Shown piece after piece: positions 1 through 6,460 of a DNA stretch of 6,706 nt. The position numbers were made by a program, and so were the translations under genes. The number at the start of each line of letters is the position of its first letter. Position 1 is the first letter of the stretch. The DNA lies in contig CALLKH010000515.1 in the NCBI GenBank assembly GCA_938008425.1, forward strand, positions 1-6,706, in the 5' to 3' direction. Source of the DNA: an uncultured Planctomycetaceae bacterium. GTDB lineage: Bacteria; Planctomycetota; Phycisphaerae; UBA1845; UTPLA1. The notes beneath the pieces were generated by a model that did no database searches, was not told the DNA's origin, and saw nothing but the letters and a program-made list of their open reading frames with translations.

Positions 1-1138
1 CCAGGCGCGGAACCGTCTGAACCACGTCGGTCAGCCCCAGCACTCCGCCGGCCGAGCGCGGTTTTTGATGGATCAGAATCCCAAGGGGAATCCCGAGGCC
101 GATCGCGAATCCCATCGCCATCGCCGTCAGGACCAGGTGCTGAACCGTCTTCCGCCCGATCTCACCCCACCGCCGCTGAATCAACCGCAGGAAAGTTCGT
201 GGACGCGTTGAAGACCGCCCGGCAGCATTCCGAGACTTGCCGACCTCCGAAACCGGTTCACGACCTTCGATCCACTCCTTCGCGACGGCTTTCGGCGATC
301 GGCGATTGACGTCAACTTCGTGATTCATTCGACGCATCTCGGCTGCGTCAATCGAGTTCACGAGGGAGGCAAGCGCTTCTCGAATTTCCGGATGTCGACG
401 AAGCGTTTCGCCCCGCACAACCGGTACGGCATCGTAAGGCGGAAAAAATGATCGATTGTCCCGCAACACGCGAAACGGGTACGCGGCGAGTCGGCCATCG
501 GTGGCGAACGCACAGATGACATCCACCTGCCCGTCGCGAAGGGCGTCGTACATCAACCCCGGATCGACATCGGAGACGTCGCCGAACTCGACGCCGTAAA
601 CACGTCGAAGCCCGGGGAGTCCGTCCGGCCGTTCGACGAATTCACTGGTGAATCCGCACCGCAGCGAGTCCGCCGTCTCGACGAGATCGCTGATTTTCTC
701 CCAGCCGTTGTCATCCGCGTCCTGCTCCCGAACGGTAATGGCGTAGGTGTTGTTGAAGCCGACCGGCGGAAGGACGCAGAAATCGAATTGCTCACGATAG
801 GAACGGGCGACGTGACGATAAGTCGAAAAGGCGTTCCGGCCGGCCTCCGCTCGAAGGACATCAAGCGCTGCCGTACCGGTGTACTCGACGTAGATGTCGA
901 GATCCCCGCTGAGCAGCGCGGCATGACAGAGACCGGTTCCGCCGAGGCCGAAGCGCCGTTCAGCCTGCAGTTCGGTGTGCCGGGTAACAAGCTGGGCGAC
1001 CAGTTCGCCGAGTATCTGCTGTTCGGTGAAGCTCTTGGCGCCCACGCGGATGACGTCGTCAGCCGATGCCGCGGGCGCAACCACCAGCAGCGCCGCCAGC
1101 GCGGCGAAGACCATCGGCCGTCGTGATCCCATGCCCAT
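1..1138 (-). CDS. Osmoprotectant ABC transporter, substrate-binding domain fused to permease (partial)
   Basis: This protein should bind glycine betaine, choline or a related quaternary amine in the periplasm and pass it through the inner membrane. The frame is open for 379 codons and runs off the left edge. Residues 1-26 look like a signal peptide (basic MGMGSRR, Ala/Leu/Val core, ASA-DD cleavage site). Residues 27-292 are an OpuAC-type binding domain: VGAKSFTEQQILGE (32-45), GGTGLCHAALLSGDLDIYVE (66-85), FNNTYA (128-133), TDGRLAAY (213-220), FFPPYDAVP (231-239). Y83, Y86, Y132, Y220 and Y235 are candidate aromatic-cage residues. A basic linker (about 293-330) precedes the first permease segment (334-357), then LTDVVQTVPRL, typical of ProW/OpuCB. 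About 140-200 residues are missing. The ATG at 1138 overlaps the ATPase stop by one base (TGATG), implying coupled translation; an ATG two codons downstream is also possible. The exact substrate cannot be read from sequence. Confidence 0.9.
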   Translation of the reverse strand, partial: MGMGSRRPMVFAALAALLVVAPAASADDVIRVGAKSFTEQQILGELVAQLVTRHTELQAERRFGLGGTGLCHAALLSGDLDIYVEYTGTAALDVLRAEAGRNAFSTYRHVARSYREQFDFCVLPPVGFNNTYAITVREQDADDNGWEKISDLVETADSLRCGFTSEFVERPDGLPGLRRVYGVEFGDVSDVDPGLMYDALRDGQVDVICAFATDGRLAAYPFRVLRDNRSFFPPYDAVPVVRGETLRRHPEIREALASLVNSIDAAEMRRMNHEVDVNRRSPKAVAKEWIEGREPVSEVGKSRNAAGRSSTRPRTFLRLIQRRWGEIGRKTVQHLVLTAMAMGFAIGLGIPLGILIHQKPRSAGGVLGLTDVVQTVPRL

Positions 1139-1896
1139 CAGCCGTTGATCTCCCTGAGGCGGTTGCTCTGCGCCGTCGCTCGTTCAAACAGCGATGAGAC
1201 AAACTCGGTCGCCGGCCGCGTCATGAGGTCCGTCGGCGTTCCGATCTGCTCGATCTGCCCGAGATTCATGACGGCGATTCGATCCGCGATCATCATCGCT
1301 TCGAACAGGTCGTGGGTGACGAACACAATCGTCTTGCGAAGTCGTTCCTTGAGGTTGAGCAATTCGAGTTGGAGATTCTCCCGGGAAATCGGATCGAGCG
1401 CTCCGAACGGCTCATCCATCAGGAGCACCGGAGGATCAACGGCCAGCGCCCTTGCCACGCCGACGCGCTGCTGCTGACCGCCCGAAAGTTCACGCGGGTG
1501 CCGATCGCCGAATTCCCCGGGATCGAGGCCGACGAGATTCAGAAGCTCGTCGGCACGATCGCGGCGACGTGAGATCTCCCAGCCGACAAGACGCGGCACA
1601 ATGGCGACATTCTCCCGGATGGTCATGTGCGGGAAGAGTCCGATGCCCTGAAAGACGTAGCCAATAGACCGTCGCAGCTCAAGCGGGGACCAGGATTCGA
1701 CCTTCCGCCCGAGAACCTCGACCGTGCCCGAATCGGCGACGGCCAGTCGATTGATCAGCTTGAGTGTCGTGGTCTTGCCGCATCCGGAGGCGCCGAGCAG
1801 CACCACGGTCTCGCCCTCTGCAATCTCCAGATCGATACCCCGGAGGATCGCGACTCCCCCCGAATAGGACTTCCAGATGTTTTGAATGCGAATCAT
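1138..1896 (-). CDS. Osmoprotectant (glycine betaine/choline-type) ABC transporter ATP-binding protein
   Basis: This is the cytoplasmic ATPase that powers the importer encoded next to it. The 252-residue ABC domain is complete: Walker A GASGCGKT (35-42), Q-loop Q83, signature LSGGQ (137-141), Walker B VLLMDEP (157-163), D-loop GALD (165-168) and H-loop H195. The FQGIGLFPHMTIRENV segment (82-97) is typical of the ProV/OpuCA group. E. coli ProV and Bacillus OpuAA/OpuCA carry C-terminal CBS domains; here the protein ends about 50 residues after the H-loop, so the CBS ionic-strength sensor is absent. The ATG at 1896 is chosen because MIRIQNIWKSY is the expected start of the domain; there is no good Shine-Dalgarno, only GAAG about 11 bases upstream. 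It is the first gene of the operon and diverges from the MarR gene. The family call is secure; the specific orthologue (OpuCA, ProV or YehX) is not. Confidence 0.93.
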   Translation of the reverse strand: MIRIQNIWKSYSGGVAILRGIDLEIAEGETVVLLGASGCGKTTTLKLINRLAVADSGTVEVLGRKVESWSPLELRRSIGYVFQGIGLFPHMTIRENVAIVPRLVGWEISRRRDRADELLNLVGLDPGEFGDRHPRELSGGQQQRVGVARALAVDPPVLLMDEPFGALDPISRENLQLELLNLKERLRKTIVFVTHDLFEAMMIADRIAVMNLGQIEQIGTPTDLMTRPATEFVSSLFERATAQSNRLREING

Positions 1897-1897
1897 T

Positions 1898-1909
1898 AGA
1901 CAATTGTCT
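1898..1909. promoter_or_regulatory. Perfect 12-bp palindrome at the transporter start; candidate operator
   Basis: AGACAATTGTCT is a perfect palindrome one base upstream of the ATPase ATG, in the divergent spacer shared with the MarR gene. MarR-family dimers usually bind short AT-centred palindromes, so this is a plausible operator; in this position it could also affect translation initiation. The palindrome is seen directly; binding is inference. Confidence 0.4.
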
Positions 1910-2062
1910 TCGAGCCGCGACGGAGGCGGAGAGTCTTGTCGGCAAGCCGATTGGACGTTCGCGGCGCCCTGGATGTCGGCCTGATCACGCGACCGAATTC
2001 ATGCCTGAGGTCGTCATAATCAACGTAATACACTGATATCGGGCAAATTGCGACGTGTCGGA

Positions 2063-2090
2063 TTGATCATTCTCCGTCAAGGGTTATACT
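2063..2090 (+). promoter_or_regulatory. Sigma70-like promoter for the MarR gene
   Basis: TTGATC (2063-2068) and TATACT (2085-2090) are separated by 16 bp, close to consensus -35 and -10 boxes in otherwise GC-rich DNA. Transcription would begin near 2097, leaving a leader of about 94 nt before the ATG at 2191. No equally good promoter was found for the divergent transporter operon. Confidence 0.5.
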
Positions 2091-2190
2091 ATCGATGTGG
2101 ATGGTTGTCGGATAATCCGGAAGCTGAAATCTGGCTTGCACACGAACTGTTTTGTCGCCTTGGAAGAGTGGCAGTTTGAACGGGATTCCT

Positions 2191-2676
2191 ATGCCCCTAC
2201 GCAATGCTCCGATCGAAGATCAGATTCTCTCATCCATCCGCCGGGTGGTTCGCGCCATCGAACTGCATTCACGGCTGCTGATGGACAAGTGCGGCCTCAC
2301 GGGGCCGCAGTTGGCGACGCTTCAGGCGCTCGATCGCGGCGAAGGTGTGAATGCCAAGGATCTGGCAACCGTGCTTCACGTCAGCCAGCCGACCATGTCG
2401 GGCATTCTGGAGCGACTCGAGCGAGCCGGGCTCATTGCTCGAACGCGCAGCGATCAGGATCGCCGCAGCGTCGACGTCGCGCTCACGGAAAAGGGCCACG
2501 AGAGTCTCAAGTCCGCGCCGCTGTTTCTGCAGGATCGCTTCCGGGTCGAACTGTCCAAGCTCGACGAGTGGGAGCGGACGCTCATGCTCTCGTCGCTTCA
2601 GAGGGTGGCCACCATGCTGGACGCCACCCACCTTGAAGCTGCACCACACCTGGTCACTGGGGCGGATTGCCTCTAG
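2191..2676 (+). CDS. MarR-family winged helix-turn-helix transcriptional regulator
   Basis: This is a 161-residue DNA-binding regulator that should act as a dimer. The order fits MarR: an N-terminal dimerisation helix (9-33), LTGPQLATLQAL (36-47), a helix-turn-helix at 53-80 with recognition helix around SQPTMSGILERLERAG (65-80), a wing with DQDRRSVDVALTEKG (88-102), and C-terminal helices. The wing carries the conserved D-x-D-R-R pattern seen across the family. The frame is open upstream to a TTG at 2152, but the ATG at 2191 gives the usual family length and has GGGA at 2182-2185 as a weak ribosome site. It is divergent from the osmoprotectant transporter, and the best guess is that it controls that operon and itself; MarR-type proteins do regulate osmolyte genes elsewhere (for example CosR and EctR). 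The effector is unknown; no ligand-specific motif is evident. Confidence 0.9.
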   Translation: MPLRNAPIEDQILSSIRRVVRAIELHSRLLMDKCGLTGPQLATLQALDRGEGVNAKDLATVLHVSQPTMSGILERLERAGLIARTRSDQDRRSVDVALTEKGHESLKSAPLFLQDRFRVELSKLDEWERTLMLSSLQRVATMLDATHLEAAPHLVTGADCL

Positions 2677-2780
2677 TTCTCCGTCATCTGTTTTTCCGTA
2701 GCCAGGAACCCGCCTCTTCGCGGCCGGATTGTACCATTGAGATTGTTCCATCGCGGCGATATTGCCGCCGGATTCCCAGC

Positions 2781-2784
2781 GAGG
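2781..2784 (+). promoter_or_regulatory. Ribosome binding site deciding the methyltransferase start
   Basis: GAGG lies nine bases before the ATG at 2794. The alternative TTG at 2737 has no comparable site, so this favours the shorter protein. Confidence 0.5.
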
Positions 2785-2793
2785 TTTCAGATC

Positions 2794-3684
2794 ATGCCGA
2801 GCAAAGAAGCTCCCTTGTCACCAAGAACTGATAACAACCGTCAGAATAGTCGTTTAGAACAGCGCAGCGACGGGACGGAGTCATCGAACTCAGCCGGTTC
2901 CGTGGGGCCGGTTCCGAAAGCGCCCCTCATCGCCCTTCCAGAGCCCGACCTTCAGCTCTCGCAGGATTCCGAATGGTGCCTGGTGAAACGCGGAACCGAG
3001 TGGCGGCAGATTCGATTCCATGACTACCATGAAATCTACAAGATTCCCGGGCTTTACGAAAAAATATTCTATCGCGTGCTCAAGTGCGACTCGCCGGCGG
3101 AAATTCGCCTTCAACTCCAGGCCGAGCTCGAAAAGCACGGCGTCGATCCACTGACGATGAGGGCGCTCGATGTCGGCGCCGGCAACGGCATGGTGGCGGA
3201 GCAGCTCACCCAGATGAAGATTCCGTTCATCGTCGGCATCGACATCATCCCGGAGGCCCGATCGGCCGCCCTTCGCGACCGCCCCACTGCTTACGATCAT
3301 TACTACGTGCTCGACCTCACCGATCTCGACACGCAGGAGAACGAACAACTTCAGGAACACCGCTTCAACTGCATGACCTGCGTCGCCGCACTCGGCTTCG
3401 GCGACATTCCCGCGGCCGCCTTCTCGCAGGCGGTGGCCCTGGTAGAACCGGCGGGCTGGCTCGCATTCAACATCAAGGCGGAGTTCCTGAAAAAAGGCGA
3501 AAAGTCCGAATTCTCGAATCTCATCAGCCGCGCGGTCGAATCGGGCGCAATCGAAATACTGTCCCAGCGCCGCTACGTCCACCGGCTTGCCACCGACGGT
3601 CAGCCGCTCGAATACGTCGCCATCATCGCCCGAAAACGGGGGGAATTGTCCGAGTTTCTGCCGTCAGCGAAGCCTGTTCGCTGA
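2794..3684 (+). CDS. Class I SAM-dependent methyltransferase
   Basis: This is a 296-residue predicted cytosolic methyltransferase. Residues 1-50 are Ser/Asn/Pro-rich and probably disordered. The Rossmann fold starts with motif I ALDVGAGNG (124-132), which binds SAM; then VGIDII (147-152), whose D150 should contact the ribose; VLDLTD (172-177); the strand FNCMTCVAALGFG (191-203); and the post-motif LVEPAGWLAFNI (216-227). The upstream segment HDYHEIYKIPGLYEKI (76-91) and the overall layout resemble methyltransferases of the METTL27 (WBSCR27) type, with an unknown small-molecule substrate. There is no obvious nucleic-acid-binding domain or NPPY motif. The ATG at 2794 is preferred over an upstream TTG at 2737. 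It lies 117 nt after the MarR gene on the same strand, with no convincing terminator between, so co-transcription is possible. The fold call is strong; substrate and orthology are unknown. Confidence 0.85.
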   Translation: MPSKEAPLSPRTDNNRQNSRLEQRSDGTESSNSAGSVGPVPKAPLIALPEPDLQLSQDSEWCLVKRGTEWRQIRFHDYHEIYKIPGLYEKIFYRVLKCDSPAEIRLQLQAELEKHGVDPLTMRALDVGAGNGMVAEQLTQMKIPFIVGIDIIPEARSAALRDRPTAYDHYYVLDLTDLDTQENEQLQEHRFNCMTCVAALGFGDIPAAAFSQAVALVEPAGWLAFNIKAEFLKKGEKSEFSNLISRAVESGAIEILSQRRYVHRLATDGQPLEYVAIIARKRGELSEFLPSAKPVR

Positions 3685-3984
3685 CGTATCGCGCCTCAAC
3701 TCGGCTCACGCGCGGCGATGCCCGTCCGCAGAACGGCCAGCGATCGAAGTCCGCGCCGCTTCCGCTGCACGGATGTCTGTCGATCATCGTACGCGGACCG
3801 GCGCGGCGATTCATGGCCGGTCTGTTGCGGATGGGACCTATCCCGGAAGCTCACGCAATATGGTGAATGCGGCGGCTCGCGACCGTCGATACACTATCGA
3901 TGGCCGAACCGTCTCCGCGCTGCCGATCGAGCAGTCCGCGAGGAGAGGCGCCGGCGCAGGCTTCAAACAGGACTCGAAAACGCC
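3685..3984. other. Gene-free spacer between methyltransferase and glycosyltransferase
   Basis: This 300-bp stretch is open in one plus frame from 3718, but the encoded residues are Arg-rich low-complexity sequence with no resemblance to a glycosyltransferase N-terminus, so I treat it as noncoding. It contains TACACT (3890-3895), a possible -10 box within TACACTATCGATG, which differs by one base from the sequence at the MarR promoter (2085-2097). No good -35 box lies 16-18 bp upstream. I see no terminator hairpin with a T run. Confidence 0.5.
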
Positions 3985-5778
3985 ATGCTCAATCTCGTTC
4001 ACGTCACCCACGAGGCCGTCGTCAAAATGGGCGGCATCGGAACCGTTCTTGAAGGACTGATCACCGCCGAAGAATACATCGACGCGGTCGATCGCACGCT
4101 TCTTCTGTGTCCCCTCTTCACCACCGAGGGCGATGCCGACTCCCGGCTCGGTCCCAAGGGAGAGGTGCTTTACTCCACCATCGACGGCCGCTGCAACGAT
4201 CCACACGCCCACGCCTTCCGACAGATCGAACAGCAGTACCATGTTCGAATCGTCTATGGCCGGCGATTTCTGAGAGACTCCCTCACCGGCCGCGAGGCTC
4301 GGCCGGAAGTCGCCTTGATCGACGTCAACCACATGAATCCGCACGAGGTCAATCAGTTCAAGAAGCGACTCTTTGACTGCTTTGGCATCGACTCTCGAAA
4401 CTACGAAGGCAGCTGGGACTACGAACAGTATGTCCGGCTTGCGGAGCCGGCGCTGGCGGTCGCGCGGGCGCTGGGCTTCAACACCGGCGACGCGAAGTGC
4501 GTCGTGATCGGCCACGAGTTCATGGGGATGCCGTCGGCGCTGTGTGCGAAGTCCCATCCCGAGTGGGGAATGAAGTCGGCGTACCATGCTCACGAGGTCC
4601 CCACGGCGAGAAAGATCGTCGAGGATCATCCGGGGCACGACACCACGTTCTACAACGTCATCAAGAAGGGCGCCGAACAGGGCTTGCACCTCGGCGACCT
4701 GTTCGGTGATGTTTCCGGCTACTACCGGCATGTGCTGGCCGAGGCGAGCCGGCACCTCGATGTCACGATGGCGGTCGGTGACTACGTCGTTCAGGAATTG
4801 AGAATGCTGTCGCCCGCCATGAAGGACAGCAACATTCAACTTGTGTACAACGGCATCCCGGCTTACGAGATCACCCCGCAGGAGGCGGCGCTCAGCAAGC
4901 AGCGGCTGCAGGACTACGCCGAGACCCTGCTCGGTGATCGCCCCGATTACATTTTCACCCATGTCACCCGGCTGACGCCAAGCAAAGGCCTCTGGCGCGA
5001 CGTCCAGGCCATGTCTCACATTGAGCAGCACCTGCGCGAATTGAACAAGACCGCGGTGCTGTTCGTGCTCTCCACCGAGATCGGCGGACCACGGCGGCGC
5101 GAAGACGTGCTGCACATGGAGCGCCACTGGAACTGGCCCGTCGCCCATCGCGAAGGCCTGCCGGACCTCTCGGGCGGCGAGGCCCGGTTCTATCAGGACG
5201 TGCAGGTCTTCAACGCCCGCGCCCGGAACAGCAAGATCGTGTTCATCAACCAGTTCGGATTTGATCGACTCACCTGCGGCCAGCGGATGCCCGAGGAGAT
5301 GCAATTCACCGACATTCGCAAAGGCAGTGACGTCGAGTTCGGCCAGTCCATCTATGAGCCGTTCGGCATCGCCCAGGTCGAAGCGCTGTCGTTCGGATCG
5401 ATCTGCGTCATGAGCAGCGTGTGCGGTTGCGAGTTCTTCGCCTCGAAGGTGGCGGGGCCGAAAGGGTCGCCGAATCTCATCGTCGCCGACTACTGCGACT
5501 ATCGGGCGAACCCGGACACGATCGACGGCTACAAGAATCTGAAGCGCGAGGAGCGCGAAGCTTTTGGCGAGCGGGTGGCCGAAATGATCGCTCAGGAGGT
5601 CGTTCGACGACTGCCCAAGAACGTCGAAGAGAAGGCCGCATTCATCAAGCGCGGCTATGAGCTGGCCCATCAGATGAGCTGGGATGTGATCGCGGAGAAA
5701 TACTTCCTGCCGGCGATTCAGGGCGTCTTCCCAAAGTCGCCGGCTGAGTCGCCGCGGTCATTTGCGTCGGCGCATTGA
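3985..5778 (+). CDS. GT-B glycosyltransferase, glycogen/starch synthase-like
   Basis: This is a 597-residue retaining GT-B enzyme that probably transfers glucose from a nucleotide sugar to a glucan or small acceptor in the cytosol. The N-terminal domain opens with LVHVTHEAVVKMGGIGTVLE (4-23), matching the K-x-G-G nucleotide-sugar loop of glycogen synthases. HEFMGMPSAL (177-186) and YHAHEVP (200-206) take the place of the family's conserved inter-domain histidine segments. The C-terminal domain has RLTPSKG (329-335), whose R329 and K334 have the spacing of the GlgA phosphate-binding Arg/Lys, and IYEPFGIAQVE (456-466) with the E-x7-E pair E458/E466. It is about 100 residues longer than bacterial GlgA, mainly between 365 and 450. 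The FYN...YRH...EASRHLD region (222-259) resembles eukaryotic-type GT3 more than GT5. The ATG at 3985 is chosen because it begins the domain; AGGA sits 12 bases upstream. No glgB, glgC or glgP is adjacent. The fold is certain; donor and acceptor are not. Confidence 0.85.
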   Translation: MLNLVHVTHEAVVKMGGIGTVLEGLITAEEYIDAVDRTLLLCPLFTTEGDADSRLGPKGEVLYSTIDGRCNDPHAHAFRQIEQQYHVRIVYGRRFLRDSLTGREARPEVALIDVNHMNPHEVNQFKKRLFDCFGIDSRNYEGSWDYEQYVRLAEPALAVARALGFNTGDAKCVVIGHEFMGMPSALCAKSHPEWGMKSAYHAHEVPTARKIVEDHPGHDTTFYNVIKKGAEQGLHLGDLFGDVSGYYRHVLAEASRHLDVTMAVGDYVVQELRMLSPAMKDSNIQLVYNGIPAYEITPQEAALSKQRLQDYAETLLGDRPDYIFTHVTRLTPSKGLWRDVQAMSHIEQHLRELNKTAVLFVLSTEIGGPRRREDVLHMERHWNWPVAHREGLPDLSGGEARFYQDVQVFNARARNSKIVFINQFGFDRLTCGQRMPEEMQFTDIRKGSDVEFGQSIYEPFGIAQVEALSFGSICVMSSVCGCEFFASKVAGPKGSPNLIVADYCDYRANPDTIDGYKNLKREEREAFGERVAEMIAQEVVRRLPKNVEEKAAFIKRGYELAHQMSWDVIAEKYFLPAIQGVFPKSPAESPRSFASAH

Positions 5779-5807
5779 TGGATCTGAGCGCCGCGATTGA
5801 GGCCGAT

Positions 5808-6251
5808 TCAGGGTACGGGAACGTCCCCGGGTGAGATGACCTTGATCAGCACCCGCGAACGAGCCGCACCGTATGTATTCGTGACGTGATAGGTGAAATG
5901 ATCCGCACCGACGAATCCGACCGGCGGCACGTAGCGAAACGCGCCGGTTGAATCCAGCTCCACGAATCCCCCCGCCTCCGTCAAACCTGTCACCGGTTCC
6001 AATTCTTCGACAAAACGGTCATTACGCAGCACGCCATCCGCAGCCGTGATGATCAGCTCGGTGTGCATCAGCACCGAGTAGCTCTCATGATTGACATCGG
6101 GCTGCGACGCGCTCGCGTCGGGCACGAATTCGATGACCGCTTCGTCCACGAGCGGAAGCCCCATGCGGCTGACGGTCGCCGTCTCGCAGCCGGTCATCGA
6201 GAGAAAAAGTAGCACCGCACACGTCGAAAATAATTGCGCTCTGATCATCAT
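5808..6251 (-). CDS. Small predicted lipoprotein with one tandem-95/cadherin-like domain
   Basis: This is a 147-residue exported protein. Residues 1-21 form a lipoprotein-type signal (MMIRAQ, then hydrophobic FSTCAVLLFLSM) ending in MTGC, with C22 the likely lipidated cysteine; Met at -3 is less usual than Leu. After a short tether (23-55), residues 56-139 form one beta-sandwich repeat of the tandem-95/VCBS-associated type: ADGVLRND (71-78), GGFVELDSTGAFRYVPPVGF (94-113) and GADHFTYHVTN (115-125). Such repeats are normally found in long arrays in adhesins and giant surface proteins; here one copy is the whole mature protein. The ATG at 6251 is chosen over upstream codons to 6314 because AGGGGAGG precedes it and the signal peptide begins there. 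The gene converges on the glycosyltransferase gene with 29 bp between stops and no clear terminator. Function is unknown; a structural or adhesive role is a guess. Confidence 0.8.
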   Translation of the reverse strand: MMIRAQLFSTCAVLLFLSMTGCETATVSRMGLPLVDEAVIEFVPDASASQPDVNHESYSVLMHTELIITAADGVLRNDRFVEELEPVTGLTEAGGFVELDSTGAFRYVPPVGFVGADHFTYHVTNTYGAARSRVLIKVISPGDVPVP

Positions 6252-6259
6252 CCGTAACG

Positions 6260-6267
6260 CCTCCCCT
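6260..6267 (-). promoter_or_regulatory. Strong Shine-Dalgarno of the lipoprotein gene
   Basis: Read on the minus strand this is AGGGGAGG, eight bases before the ATG at 6251. It is the best ribosome site in the window and fixes the start, excluding the extension to 6314. Confidence 0.7.
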
Positions 6268-6374
6268 GCCTTCCCGGTGACCAGGAGCAAACGGCGCGCC
6301 GTTGAACGCTGCATGAGGTGGCGACATACGATGGCCCATAATGGTCAGGCGTGTGACACTCCAGACCACCCTCT

Positions 6375-6391
6375 GGCGGATTGAATCCGCC
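6375..6391. repeat. Perfect inverted repeat, GCGGATTGAATCCGC copy 1
   Basis: GGCGGATT and AATCCGCC are perfect 8-bp arms around a single G. The element overlaps two other possible hairpins, CCAGA/TCTGG (6361-6376) and CCGCC/GGCGG (6387-6401), which share bases with it and could not form at the same time. No T run follows, so a simple intrinsic terminator is unlikely. Confidence 0.7.
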
Positions 6392-6436
6392 GCCCCGGCG
6401 GGTTCGGTTTGGCCGGTTTGTCCTCCATTCACCACA

Positions 6437-6447
6437 GGATTGACTCC
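6437..6447. repeat. GGATTGANTCC motif, copy 2
   Basis: GGATTGACTCC matches the centres of the hairpins at 6375-6391 and 6596-6618 except at the one variable base, but the flanks here do not extend the palindrome. Confidence 0.45.
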
Positions 6448-6460
6448 CCCCTTTGGTGGG

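Noticed and set aside
553..1080. 175-residue minus-strand frame, and the 112-residue plus frame at 788-1126
   Set aside because: Both lie inside the binding-domain/permease gene, whose own frame shows the full set of OpuAC motifs.
2152..2190. TTG start extending the MarR protein by 13 residues
   Set aside because: No ribosome site precedes it, and the ATG at 2191 gives the usual family start and length.
2737..2793. TTG start extending the methyltransferase by 19 residues
   Set aside because: The ATG at 2794 has GAGG at a proper distance; the extension shows no conserved sequence.
3718..3984. 89-residue N-terminal extension of the glycosyltransferase frame
   Set aside because: The residues are Arg-rich and domain-free, while the family domain starts exactly at the ATG at 3985.
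3838..5670. 610-residue open frame on the minus strand opposite the glycosyltransferase
   Set aside because: It is antisense to a gene with clear family motifs, has no recognisable domain, and is a usual by-product of GC-rich codon use.
5779..5807. Terminator between the convergent genes
   Set aside because: I found no stable GC hairpin followed by a T run on either strand in this 29-bp gap.
6252..6314. Upstream ATG lengthening the lipoprotein by 21 residues
   Set aside because: It would put a poor, basic stretch before the signal peptide and bury the strong AGGGGAGG site inside the gene.
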